Positions 21,903 to 33,452 of a stretch of DNA of 64,000 nt are shown here, piece after piece (position 1 is the first letter of the stretch; every line of letters begins with the position of its first letter). This DNA is from Taudactylus pleione (taxonomy: Eukaryota > Chordata > Amphibia > Anura > Myobatrachidae): positions 17,934,501-17,998,500 of the forward strand of contig JAUIMM010000115.1 in NCBI GenBank assembly GCA_031769625.1, in the 5' to 3' direction. The notes beneath the pieces are model-generated. The model was not told the origin of the DNA, did no database searches, and saw only the letters and a list, made by a program, of their open reading frames with translations. The translations under genes and the position numbers were made by a program.

Positions 21903-22909
21903 TCAGGGGTCATCAGAACTGGTTGGGTACATAACGCTATTTTTAACTCCTGGAAAGCCTTCAGGACCCCATTCCACCATGACTTTCTGTTTGCCTTTGG
22001 TAAGGTCAGCCAGTGGGACTGCAATGGTGGCAAAATTGGGTATAAACCTCCTATAATACCCAGTGATCCCTAAAAAGGTTCTGACCTGCTTTTTATTCAG
22101 GGGTCGTGGCCAGTTTTGGATTGCCTCAATCTTATTGAGCTGTGGCTTTATCAAACCTCTGCCAATGGTGTACCCAAGATATTTTACTTCTTCCATCCCC
22201 AGACAACACTTTTTTGGGTTGGCTGTCAAACCTGCCTTATAGATGGAGTCCAACACTGCTTGTACTCTGGGCAAGTGAGACTGCCAATCAGGACTATGAT
22301 TGACCACATCAGCCAGATAAGCAGCAGCATACTGTCAATGGGGCCTTAGAATCCTATCCATCATTCTTTGAAAGGTAGCAGGTGCCCCATGTAGTCCAAA
22401 GGGCAACATTTTGTATTGAAACAACTCCTCTGGTGCAGAAAAAGCTGTCTTTTCCTTGGCGTTCTCAGTTAACGGCACTTGCCAATACAATTTGGATAAG
22501 TCAAGAGTAGTTAAATATCTGGCTGTCCCCAGCCTTTCAATTAGTTCGTCCACCCTAGGCATAAGGTAAGCATCGAACTTTGACACACTGTTCAATTTCC
22601 GAAAGTCATTGCAGAATCGCACACTCCCGTCGGGTTTTGGAATGAGCACAATGGGACTTGACCACTTACTATGCGATTCTGCAATTACACCCAACTCTAA
22701 CATTTTTTAATTTCTTTCGACACTGATTCTCTTTGGGCTTCTAGTAACCTATAGGGCTTTAGGTTAACCTTAACCCCTGGGTCAGTGATTATGTCATGTT
22801 TCATGACCGTGGTTTTCCCTGGTAGGTGAGAAAACAGAACCCCATTTCTGATCAGAAATTCCTTAACTTCCTGCTGTTGACTGGCTGACAGGGTTTTTGC
22901 CACTGTCAC
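21903..22909 (-). pseudogene. Reverse transcriptase of the Gmr1-like retrotransposon
   Basis: Minus-strand frames 22909-22697, 22703-22335 and 22307-21903 encode a Ty3-type reverse transcriptase. Visible are the entry region (VNLKPYRLLEAQRE), PDGSVRFCNDFRKLN, YLTTLDLSKLYWQVPLT, FQYKMLPFGLHGAPATFQRM, then VQAVLDSIYKAGLTANPKKC, YLGYTIGRG and TFLGITGYYRRFIP. The FADD-type catalytic box falls at the break between frames near 22310-22335, where the reading frame is interrupted. This copy is therefore inactive. Confidence 0.9.
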
Positions 22910-22945
22910 TTCGGGTACCTTGGGTCCTGGGTTTACTGGAGGGGC

Positions 22946-24327
22946 TCAGATGGCTGACAGCACTGCTCTATCCTTCCAGGGTTTTATAAGATTTACATGG
23001 TATATCTGTTCTGGCTTTCTTTTCCCTGGCTGGTAAACTTTATAATTGACCTGCCCCACTTTTTCTAAGATTTCAAAGGGTCCTTGCCATTTAGCCAAAA
23101 GTTTGCTTTCTACTGTAGGAACCAACACCAACACTCAGTCCCCAGGAGCAAAGTTGTGTAAGCGAGCATTGCGGTTTTATACCCTCTGCTGGGCCTGTTC
23201 CAAGGGCTCTCTTACTATCGGTACCACAGCAGCAATTCTTTCTTGCATTTGAGAAACATGCTCAATAACTGTTTTATATGGACTGGACTGCCCTTCCCAT
23301 GTCTCTTTGGCAATGTCTAGTAATCCCCTTGGATGTCTCCCGTACAATAAATCAAAAGGGGAAAACCCTGTGGAGGATTGGGGAACCTGTCTTATGGCCA
23401 GCAAATAATTAAACAAGTAATACCAATGTCTACCATCTTTGTCCACTGCTTTCCTTAGCATGTGTTTTAAAGTTTTATTAAACCTCTCCATTAACCCATC
23501 GGCCTGGGGATGGTACACAGAGGTTCTTAATTGGTCAATTTTAAACAGGCGGCATAACTCCTTCATGATTTTTGACATAAATGGGGTACCTTGGTCAGTC
23601 AGGATCTCCTTAGGTATTCCCAACCTGCTAAAGACATGGACTAATTCTCTAGCAATGGTCTTGGTTGACGTATTGCTTCCAGGTACCTGATAGCGTAATC
23701 CATTATCACCAGAATATATTGATGGCCCCGGGCAGATTTCATCTATGGCCCAACCAAATCCATAGCTATTCTTTCAAACGGAACCTCAATAATGGTTAAC
23801 AGAACCAGGGGACTTTTGAAATGTGGCCTTGGAGCATATTACTGACATTCAGGGCAGGATGCACAATAGTCAGATACCTCTTTATGGACCCCGAGCCAAA
23901 AAAACCTCTGCACAATTCGCTCAGTAGTTTTCTCTACCCCTAGGTGGCCTGCCGTTATATGACCATGGGCCAGATCTAACAGTGTTCTTCTGTATGCTTT
24001 GGGAACTATTAATTGTTCCACAATATCTTCCCCCTTCTTAGTCACCTGGTACAACAAATCCTGACATACTGCCATGTGAGGATATGACAAAGGTCTATCA
24101 GGGTCTATGGGTTTACCATTAATCACTTTGACATTCTCCCTGGCTTTTACCAGAGTAGGGTCATTCAACTCCTCCATGGCAAAGACCTCTCTCCTGACCT
24201 CAAGATCAGGCAGGCGGTCCACGGGCTCAATAACACTCCCCACCTCAGTGGGAGGCACACCACTTGGAGAGCCACCATCACGCTCCGCATTCTCTAGATC
24301 GCCAATCATACTAGAAAAAGGGAACAT
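22946..24327 (-). pseudogene. Integrase of the Gmr1-like retrotransposon, upstream of RT
   Basis: Minus-strand frames 24327-23839, 23623-23177 and 23134-22946 encode, in order, an HHCC finger (AHGHITAGHLGVEKT ... SDYCASCPECQ), the catalytic core with the second Asp and the Glu region (EILTDQGTPFMSKIM, YHPQADGLMERFNKTLK), and a C-terminal module (LLAKWQGPFEILEKVGQVNY). A stretch near 23630-23840 is broken by stops. The integrase lies between protease and RT, not after RNase H as in usual Ty3 elements. Confidence 0.9.
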
Positions 24328-24365
24328 CTCTGACTCCGCTTCTACGTCAATAACCCTCTCAAGAG

Positions 24366-25091
24366 TCAGGGTGATTTACCTCTGTGCAAAATCAGCTTTC
24401 CCACAACTTCCTGAAGTGAGCAGTCTCTCCCCAATATTGCATCATTCATTAAGCCCTGTATCAAACCCACAGAGACTATTGCGGAACCACATGGTGTTTC
24501 TATGTTCACTTCTGCTGTAACAAAATACCGGCTATCCTCATGTATGCAGGTCACACCAACAGTTTTCCCCTTACGCTTCAAGGGGTTCACCAGTTCAGCT
24601 TTCATAAGTGTAAAAAGGCTACCAGAATCTAACAGAGCCTCTACTCGGTTGCCTTCTACAGTGAGTATACACATGTGCTTATCTGTCTCAACCTGCCGGT
24701 CAGCAGTACAGGCTGGTTGTGCAAAGAAAGACATCCTGCAGTTGACATGAGCAGTATCACATTGCATAGGTCCAGAGGTAAGTGAACAATTAGCCACAAT
24801 ATGGCCGAAACCAGCACATCGGAAACATGGAATTACATTAATATCTAGTCTTTTATGGGGTAGGAACCTTCCTGGCCTGGCTGGCCCGTCTCCAGGTTCC
24901 ACACCCCCAGTCTTGAGTACATTCCACCACCCAGCACCCTTCTCCCCTGGAACAGTCTTACCTGTGTCAATGGGAGTTCGCCGATGCGCCATCGGGGCTC
25001 GGTGGGGCACACTCATCAGCTCCTCAGCCGCCAAGTACCTCTCCACCAGTTCAACTAACTGGTCTGTGGACTTAGGGTCTATATGGCTCAC
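24366..25091 (-). pseudogene. gag zinc knuckle and protease of the Gmr1-like retrotransposon
   Basis: The frame contains a CCHC knuckle (CFRCAGFGHIVANC) near residues 92-105 and an aspartic-protease active-site region (VEALLDSGSLFTLM) near residue 155, followed by ILGRDCSL, the usual flap-to-end motif of retroelement proteases. It lies between gag and integrase. The frame is open but separated from its neighbours by stops. Confidence 0.85.
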
Positions 25092-25195
25092 CCACTTGCG
25101 CAGAGTTACAGGTAGCGATCACAGATACCGGTCCATCACGACTCTTTCCACGATCTGTGGTCCTGTCAGCGTCTCGGGCTGTAGCCATTTTGTGG

Positions 25196-25867
25196 TTAGA
25201 TGGACGAGGTCATGCATTTGTGAGCGTGAAGGCTTTTCCATTTGGAACTCCCAGGGTGGACTCGTTGGGCACGAACAAATGAGGTGACTCCCAAGCGAGT
25301 TAGGTTCTCCTGTTTTAGTTTTACATAGTCCTTTGCATCAGCCAGGAACAAATTATCGTAGGCCTTTTGTGGTTCTCCAGACAGGAAGGGTGCCCAAAGA
25401 CTTGCCCACTGTTCCTTGGGCCAACTCTCCCTGTCTGCGGTTCTCTCAAACGCCGTGAGATACACCTCCACATCATCACTTGAAGTCATCTTCTGTAAAA
25501 AATGACTGGCGCATATGGAGAGAGTGTGGGTTGGAGGGTCAGCGGATGCATCTCCTGACCGGGCTACTAGGTATTGTACCACCTCTTTTATGGCCTGGCT
25601 GTTTTCCATTAAAGCCTGGCGGTTTTCCGCTAAGGCCTGGCGGGTTTCCTCGATGGTGACTTGTTGTTGCCTCTGGGCGGTCTCCAAGGTGAATAGTTGC
25701 ACCCTGGTGGATTCCTGCTGGATTTTGTTCAGTTCCTGCTGAGCCCTGGTAGTTTCTTGCTGAGCTGCCGTAGCTTGGAACAAGGCTTTAACAATGTCCT
25801 CCATGTTGTCTTTAGGGGTAGGCTGAAAGCAGAACCTGGCCTCTCTGAGCATCTGCCTACGCCACAT
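25196..25867 (-). pseudogene. gag-like protein of the Gmr1-like retrotransposon
   Basis: A 223-residue frame with a glutamine-rich coiled coil (QQETTRAQQELNKIQQESTR and following) and then a capsid-like segment (DDVEVYLTAFERTADRESWP, WASLWAPFLSGEPQKAYDNL), which resembles the SCAN-like capsid of vertebrate Ty3-type gag. It begins about 100 bp inside the 5' LTR boundary at 25969, as expected for the first frame. Confidence 0.82.
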
Positions 25868-25968
25868 TCATGGATTTCAAAACTACGTATCTTTCGCTTT
25901 AAATTTTAAAGGAAATTTTTTCTTGCTGCAAACTTCAGTGTGTGATTGCCCGCATTCTCCACCAAATA

Positions 25969-26574
25969 TGACACAGTCGGGATAGGGGTCCCTCTCCTGG
26001 GGTAGATGGACTCCCTCTTTACACACACAGCAGCCGTAGAAACAGGATACAAATCTGGGGTTTTCGTACAAACTGGTCGGCACCAGTCTTTATGTTTATA
26101 TTCATTTGGCACAATAAACAAAACAAACATAAGTCCTAGTCCGGCTGGGCACTAGCTACACAGCAGATTACCTCTCTATAGTAATGGTAGGGCCTATTGC
26201 CCTCACCATCAACAAAACACATGCACAGTACTTACAACAATTATCACCAAGTGTCTCTGAACAGGCTAGTCTGCCTGCTCTCCCAGGTGTGAGACACTCA
26301 GCCACAAACAAACCATGCTTATAATTAGCCATTTCCAACCGCAAGCCCTAATGAGTCTGTTACCAGGCTGAAAGTCCCAAAACCTGGAGTGGTCTGTGGA
26401 AGGAGCCCTCCCTCTCCTCACATCCACACCCCCAGGACCCAAACCGGCTTTTCCAAAAGACGATACTCTGGTCTGCTTACAAAACAGACTTCTTCTGGGG
26501 GTTTATAGAACACATAGGCCAAAAACCTAGGACAAATGTACCTGCCATTGACCACTTTGCCAGTGTTTCTATCA
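25969..26574 (-). repeat. 5' LTR of the Gmr1-like retrotransposon
   Basis: About 606 bp nearly identical to 19554-20150. Directly inside it on the minus strand is TGGTGGAGAATGCGGGC, a candidate primer-binding site beginning with the required TGG; I cannot name the tRNA. Both outer flanks are (TA)n microsatellite, so a clean 5-bp duplication cannot be seen. Confidence 0.88.
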
Positions 26575-26578
26575 CAAT

Positions 26579-26582
<4 letters not shown>

Positions 26583-26622
<40 letters not shown>

Positions 26623-26630
26623 TTATTTTG
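26583..26630. repeat. (TA)n microsatellite flanking the LTR element
   Basis: Roughly 18 TA units. A matching (TA)n at 19527-19550 lies at the other end of the LTR element, so the element inserted into a TA microsatellite. Confidence 0.9.
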
Positions 26631-26728
26631 GACAGGATATAGCATAGATTGGGCTGCTGATGGTAATTTTATTGGGCCCAGAGAAACTCCTATCTTTGTA
26701 ATGTATCTCATAACTGATTGCAAACTGA

Positions 26729-27134
26729 GGGGCTGATTAAGAGATGTAAGCAAACCTGATGGTTTACGCACATCTACAATTGTGCGAGATCTACGCATGT
26801 ACAAATGCCGGACTGTGCATGTGCAGATCTTGTTCTGCAAGATCGCACGCTTAGTCTTCAAGCCCATTTTCCAGTGTGGTCCAAGGTGGCAATGGTCAGC
26901 GTTCTCGACAATGGGGGCGTATCTTCCGACGCAGCTTCACTCTCCACGGCACCTTGAAAACACTGGCCATCCTGAGTAACCGAAGGGTTACTCAGATGGT
27001 CAATGTTCACGTAGATGATCCAATGCTGCATCTATGTACACAAGATGCCTCCTGCAGCATTAGCATATTATTGCACAGCCGCTGCGTACAAAGTCACAGT
27101 TGCTGTGCAATAGGGTCCATTCCTGCATCAGGCC
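26729..27134. mobile_element. Harbinger-like element (degenerate)
   Basis: GGGGCTGATTAAGAGATGTAAG at the left and CCTGCATCAGGCCC at the right resemble the termini of 16957-17488; duplication not clear. Confidence 0.55.
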
Positions 27135-27374
27135 CTCGGACGCTTAATCATTTACATTGGAGGCCAATGGAGATTCTTCAACTACTACGGGGCATATGCA
27201 AGTTTTGATGGTATGTGACATCCTGTTACAAGCCGCAGGATGTCACGTGCTGTCCACAGCATGGCATGATTGGTTCCTTCCCCTTTTTGTACATGCTGGC
27301 CTTTTGCCGCCTCGCAGACTAGAACGTTCCTTGTAGATTTCTCAGCTCTGCTGCATGGTTAGCGTTCACATCTT

Positions 27375-28516
27375 CAGGGCTCGACAAATCCCAGGGGCCA
27401 GGTCACCATGGCTACCAGATTTTGCTGCCCGACTACCAGATTTTGCAGTGAGGAGATTCATGCCTATAGTATTGTGGAGTTCATATCATGCACAATAGGG
27501 CATGTGCTGAGTGTCGGATGTGGTGACTGCTGTGCCTGTGTCCGTCCCGGCCTGCACTGACGACTCCTCTCCATCCTGGCCTGCTCTGATCCCTGCTGTC
27601 TGCTTCACCCTCCACTGATCCTCCTGTATGTCCCGGCTGTCTACTGTCTCCTATCTCCGGCTGCATATAGCCCTCCGGTAATAGGGTCTAAGGGGGTCAT
27701 TCAGACCCGGTCGTTAGCGCCGATGCGCTCGGACCGGGTCGATGGCCCCCCACAGAGCATGCGCACGATGGCGCCGGCATGCGTGAGACCCGCTACGACC
27801 GACAGCGCCGGTCATAGCGGGTCTGGATCCAAAGGGGGTGAGCTGTCGATGTTGATTGACAGCTCGCCCCATTTGGAAGGCGGGCCGGGGGGGCGGCAGC
27901 CCAAACGGAGGCGTTTCCATGGGAACGCCTACCGTTTGGGGGAGGCCCCACTGACATCACTAGTGATGTCAGTGGAGAGCTTCCGGCTCAGACAGAGCCA
28001 GAAGCTCTCCGGGGCTTACGACAAGGGAGACCCTACCCTAGGGAGCGGTCGTTAGAGCTGTGGGTGTTAACCCACAGCCTAACGACCGCAACAGAGGCGG
28101 GCGGTCAGGATGCAAGCGGCCGCCCACTTTCTGAGCGACCGCTTGCATCCTCCGACCGCCTCTGAATGAGGCCCTATGAGTGGCCAGGGAGCAGCTTCAG
28201 AGGGATAGTGGTGTGACCACGAGGGGAGGGGGGTTTTGTTGTACTTTCTGGCACCATTGTTTTATGTGAAACGTGGTCCGTTATTACTGGAGGGTGGGGG
28301 GTGGAGTAGGGGAGCTGGGCAGAGCAGTGAGAGGGCCTTCATTTTACTGTATCCATTCAACTGTGACCATTTTGTGGACTAGTATAGTGTGTATAACAGT
28401 TGCATAACACACAGAGCAGTGCTCCTCACTCCTTTATTTTTTTTAGGGGGGACGGTGGTCTGACTCATACACTTTCATCCTGGCTCCTAGATTTTAGAAA
28501 CATTTGTCAAGCCCTG
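27375..28516. mobile_element. hAT element (CAGGGCTCGACAAAT family), 1142 bp
   Basis: Termini CAGGGCTCGACAAATCCC and ACATTTGTCAAGCCCTG are flanked by CACATCTT (27367-27374) and CTCATCTT (28517-28524), an 8-bp duplication with one mismatch. The subterminal GGCCAGGTCACCATGGC is shared with the element at 54136-55452. A multi-hairpin element is nested at 27692-28174. No transposase is recognised. Confidence 0.82.
27692..28174. mobile_element. Multi-hairpin Harbinger-like element, 483 bp
   Basis: It begins GGGGGTCATTCAGACCCGG and ends CTGAATGAGGCCC with flanks TAA and TAT. Its hairpins run in the reverse order to those at 18558-19106 and include GAGCATGCGCACGATG, AAAGGGGGTGAGCTGTC, GGCGTTTCC, CACTGACATCACTAGTGATG and GAGAGCTTCCGGCTC (27975-28009). 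Confidence 0.82.
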
Positions 28517-28539
28517 CTCATCTTACCTTGTCGTAGCGC

Positions 28540-29130
28540 ATGCTGTTTCTCCGGCTTCCAGCCGCTCCGTCAAGCTCCTGGCTGCTACCGGCTGTTCAGC
28601 CGCTCCACTGGCTCTCCAGCTGCTCAGTCAGCCTCCTGGCTGTTACCGGCTGTTAAGCCTCTCCACTGGCTCTCCAGCCGCTCAGTCAGCCTTCAAGCTA
28701 CCAACGGCTCTCAAAGCCGCATCACTGGCATCCAAGCCACTACATCAACTCTTCAAATTGTACTACTGGCTTAGCCACACCATCAGCGTACAAAGGCACA
28801 CCATCGGCTCTCAAAGCCACATCACTGGCTTCCAAGCCACTGCATCAACTCTTCAAATTGTACTACTGGCTTTAGCCGCACCATCGGCATACAAAGCCGC
28901 ACCATCGGCTCTCAAAGCCGCATCACTGGCATCCAAGCCACTACATCAACACTTTAAATTGTACCCCCGGGCTTTAGCCACACCATCGGCGTTCAACGCC
29001 ACACCATCGGCTCCCAAAGCCACATCACTGGCTTCGAAAACACTTCAGCTCTTCAGATTGTACTGCCAGCTTTAGCTGCATCATCGGCTCTCATAGGCGC
29101 ACCATCGGCTTCCTAGCCGTACTGCTGACT
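28540..29130. repeat. ~100-bp tandem repeat
   Basis: Units starting AAGCCGCATCACTGGC recur at 28714, 28814, 28915 and 29017 (period 100-102), each with several GGCTnnnAGCC mini-palindromes. Degenerate shorter CCGGCTGTT..CCACTGGCTCTCCAG units precede it. Part of an unclassified repeat continuing to about 29970. Confidence 0.75.
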
Positions 29131-30770
29131 TTCCTCCCAGTATCTAGTATCTCCTGCTATTCTCTAGTTTCCGAAGGTATCAGTGTAAACCTCTACTACC
29201 CTGAGTATTAAGTATAGGCAGCCACTTAAGTACCAGTGAACATCTTCCAGTTCTAAGAGAACAGCGGGTGGCTGTTATTGGCAGAAGACCTCGTTAGTGT
29301 TATGGATAGAGCTACCTCCACGGATAAGTCCCGCAACAGCCTTGAGGGCTGAAAAGCCTTGGCTAGTTGTGGCCTTTGGGCTGTAGAACAAGATGCGACC
29401 TTTGGGAAGTGTAGCAGCCTTGAAGGCTGGAAAGCCTTGGCTAGTTGTGGCCTTTGAAGGCATGTGCCGCCGGGTTGACACAAGCAGCAGGAGGTTGGTT
29501 GCGTACTCTGGAAGCTGGAGTCCGGCCTGTGCCACCGGGTTGACACAAGCAGCAGGAGGTTGGTATGCGGACTGTGTATGACACAAACGGCAGGAATTAC
29601 AAGCAGACAGGAGAACTGGATACTCGACTGAAAACAGGAGACTAAGTCAGAACCGGAAACACGTGAAACGCTATCACCGGCTTCAGAGCAGCCTTCGCAC
29701 CAGCAGGAAATAGCCACAGGAGCCAAACCAGATCGGACCAGGGATGATGAGCAGCTGGTAGGAGTTGAGCAAATGACCGCCCAGTCTTCGCCTTGTTCAG
29801 TGTTCGCATCACGGCGGCTTGTAACAGTTAGCCTGGGTTCTAGGGGTTTACACGGAAAAGCATAGGAATCCGTATCACATCCCAAGCGAGACGTTGCAGT
29901 CCTTGCAAAAGTAAACAGGCTTTTACTAGCATTAGCATAAAGTTGCAAATGCAACTAGGGTCAGACGCTAAAAAGTTGTTGCAGCGGTTTGCAGCTCACA
30001 ATCAGCTCCCATGTGTGTCAGAACGGTCAGTTATCCCAGTGTTGTTCAAACTGTTCATAGGAAACAGAAATCTTTTAAACTCTAAGCTCTCCGCAACATA
30101 AGTCTGATGGAAAGAACAGCTGCCCTGTTTGTCTGTCTGTAAGCTTCCAAAACAGGCAGCCTGATAACTAGAGATGACTAGTGAGTGAATGACTTGAATC
30201 ATTTAGATGTTCGAATGATTCGAGTCACTCAAAGTTTGGTGTGTCAAGACAGTAGTGCATAAAAATAAAATTAAAAATACATCCCACTAGGGACAAATAC
30301 CTAAAATACATGCTTGTGTAATGCATAAAAGCAAAAAGACAAAAGTATATACACAAATGCGGACAGATAACAATGCAAAAAAATTCATATACACTGTGGC
30401 CACATAGCAATGGCACCCTCTGCACCCACTATAGCTACGCCCATGCCTCCTATTAACAACAGCAATCCAGTACAACTGTTGAGCTCTTCTCTATGTAACA
30501 TAAATATTATATAGCAGACCTACTGTAAACTACTACAGAGAACATGCATTAGGATTTTGTCACAAAGCTAATTTCCTAGCCTACATTTGATTATGGTTAT
30601 GTTAATTAAATGCCATTTTTTAAAATCTTTGGTTAAATATTTGAAACGTGCAAACATAACATTTCACTGAATTTCTGTTATTTGAAGTTTATTGCACTAG
30701 ACACAAATGGTAGTTCTTTGACTCTGAAAGAGAACACAGAAAATAAAATAAAAATAATACAGTTCAGTTT
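29131..30770. other. Unclassified repetitive and intronic sequence
   Basis: The phrase CGGGTTGACACAAGCAGCAG occurs twice near 29470-29560, and paired GGCCTTTGGG/GCCTTTGAAGG phrases surround it. The long minus-strand frame 29253-29954 shows no recognisable domain. From about 29980 the sequence becomes ordinary AT-rich intron. Confidence 0.4.
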
Positions 30771-30774
30771 ATCT

Positions 30775-31420
30775 GGCCATAAGTGCATTGTTCCAATAGT
30801 CTTCTAGCTTGCTCAGGTGATCTTTAGCAAACTGCAGACGGTCAGCAATGTTCTTTTTGGAGAGCAGCAGCTTTCTCCTTGCAATCCTGTCATGCACACG
30901 ATTGTTGTTCAGTGTCTTCCTGATGGTGGACTAATGAACATTAACATTAGCTAATGTGAGAAAGGCCTTCAGTTGCATAAAGGTTACCTTGGGTTCCTTT
31001 GTGACCTTGCAAACTATTAGATGCCTTGCTCTTGGCGTGATCTTTGTTGGTCGGCCACTCCTGGGGAGGGTAATAATGGTCTGAAAATTCCTCCATTTGT
31101 ACACAATCAATCAGTCTGACTGTTGATTGGTGGGGTCCAAACTCTTTAGAGATGGTTTTGGAATCTTTTCCAGCCTGATGAGCATCAACTCTTCTTCTGA
31201 GGTCCTCAGAAATCTCCTTTGTTCGTGGCATGAAACACTTCCACAAACATGTGTTGTGAACATCAGACTTTGACAGATCCCTGACAGGTTGCCCACTCAC
31301 ACCTGATTGTCATCTCATAGATTGACAATACCTGACTCTAATTTCACCTACAAAATATCTGCTATGCCTAAAGGTTCAAATACTTTTGACACTCACAAAA
31401 ATGTGATATTGGATCATTTT
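30775..31420 (-). pseudogene. Decayed Tc1-like transposase fragment
   Basis: The minus strand reads MPRTKEISEDLRRRVDAHQA, KDSKTISKEFG and HQSTVR, the N-terminal helix-turn-helix of a Tc1-type transposase. It is followed with frameshifts by EWPTNKDHAKSK and then, to about 30780, further decayed transposase sequence. The catalytic DDE half is not recognisable. The right side ends in a (AG)n/(AC)n microsatellite at 31440-31478. Confidence 0.8.
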
Positions 31421-32324
31421 CCTAAAAAAATCCTACAGCGAGAGAGAGAGAGAGACACACACACACACACACACACACTTTATTATTCACAAAATAGAGG
31501 AACAGGAATGCAAGAATTTGGCCAGGTCATCACTAGAACAAGGGTGGCTGAACATAGAAAGAGGGGTGGCAAGCAAGCACGTTTACCACACGCATAAGTG
31601 ATCCAACCACCCCCACCGACACCAACAAAACCACAACCAACACACAACCAGACACATATAAAAGTATCATAGATGTGGAAGCAGATCTACAAACCTGCAG
31701 GGAAACAATAACTATAAAACAAAAATAAATTAGAAGCACTAGAAGAGGATGTAGGGGAGGACAGAACAAACAAATCACACCAAGACCAAATAATCCAATA
31801 GACACCAAGGGTATATTCCACCTCAGCACCACGGCACTCTCCAATAAAAACGTCACATTACTTAACAAAGGCCCCAACTTTGCACCAGAAAAACAACCTT
31901 AACAAGACATTCCTAGACAATCAAACTCATTAGAATAACTGATACTGAAAAAATACTTCAAGAATTATATAAATCCAAATTACACACCCATGAAAATGAC
32001 AATGGTTTCAAACATTCAACCCTCAAACCTCCATCACATTTCTAACCCAGTCGTATGAAAGGACATCTTGTCAACCCTTTTAAACTTTAGTCCTAGAAGA
32101 CATTGAATAAATATCCACACAGAACATCACACACAAGTAGAAAACACGACACTGCAAAAACCACAAGAAAACTGAGACACAAGAACCTATAAAACGCCTC
32201 AAACATGACCTGACAAAGGATTTCCACAAGACAATAAACATGCTTCGACTCGTACGTAATAAACTATCAACAGGGATCCTCACCAAGCAACTACATGATT
32301 TCATACACATCTTATAAGGGATGT

Positions 32325-32780
32325 AGTTGGCATCCCGGGGTGCGGGATGCCGACGGCCTAAATACCGTTGCCGGAGTCCCAACAGCGTCGGGATCCCGGC
32401 TCCAGTATCCCAACCGCCGGCATCCCGAAGGTAAGTATCGGGCGTTAGGGGAGGGTTAGGCACTAGAGGGAGGGTTAGACACTAAGGGGGGAGGGTTAGG
32501 TTTAGGGTGTGGGGAGGGGGAAGTTAGGTCTAGACACTAGCAGGGGAGGTTAGCTTTAGGCACCGGGGAGGGAAGGTTAGGTTTAGGGGGAGGATTAGGT
32601 TAAGGCACTAAGGAGGGGAGGTTAGGTTTAGGCACCGGGGAGGGCGGGTTAAGGCTAGGGGAGGGGGATTAGGGTTAGTGTTAGTATACTTACCTTTTCA
32701 CTCTTGCGGTGTCGCTGTAAGTATTCTGACCAGCGGCATCCAGATCGCCGGGAACACATACCCAACCGTCTCATAATACC
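32325..32780. repeat. CGGGAT-terminus / TTAGGTTTAGGCAC element copy
   Basis: GGGATGTAGTTGGCATCCCG at the left; the interior is tandem GGTTAGGTTTAGGCACCGGG with GGGAGGG. Same family as 12455-12815. Confidence 0.65.
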
Positions 32781-33144
32781 TGTATTTTTCTACCTACCAA
32801 AGATACACTACACAAAAACATACATAAACCCCCATAATCTCAAGCATCAAATCCATGACAGTCAACATCTCCCAATACATAGATACCTACCTGCAACTCT
32901 AAGTCAATAGCCAACAGTCACATTTCAGAGACACAAATACCATATGGGACCAAGACCATTGGCTAGCCACCAGTAATATTACATCCCTGTAAACCATGTT
33001 TTGTTTTGTTTTTAAATTGAGTTTATTTATGAAATTCTTTCCATAATAAAAGAGAAAAAACAATACAAGAAACAAAATCCCCCCACCCCAATAAACCTGA
33101 AAAAAAAAAACATTTGTAGTATACAGCCATTGTTATATAAACCC

Positions 33145-33146
<2 letters not shown>

Positions 33147-33182
<36 letters not shown>
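33147..33182. repeat. (AAT)n microsatellite in LINE 3' end
   Basis: About twelve AAT units within the 3' UTR end of the LINE. Confidence 0.95.
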
Positions 33183-33183
<1 letters not shown>

Positions 33184-33452
33184 GTCATATCCAGTATATA
33201 AGAAAATAAAAAAATAAATAAAACAATTTTAAAGATATCTGCACAATAATTCTCAATCATCCAAAACAGCAGTAAAATTTCAGAGTTTATTACTCAGAAT
33301 ACCAAAACATTATTATGCCGCCCCGCCAGGTGCCAGCCCATCAGTGTCTGAAATCTCACTCCCTCCAGCAACATAATGGGAAGGAAGCAATCCATGGGCC
33401 CCAAATACGTTCATATTTGAGAATACAATTTTGCTTAGTATATAAAAATTGT

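Noticed and set aside
28758..29075. Repeat-rich plus frame as a repeat protein
   Set aside because: A ~100-bp tandem repeat, not a multiple of three, so the frame is not maintained as a protein repeat.
33147..33182. (AAT)n tract as a regulatory site
   Set aside because: Simple microsatellite in the LINE 3' end.
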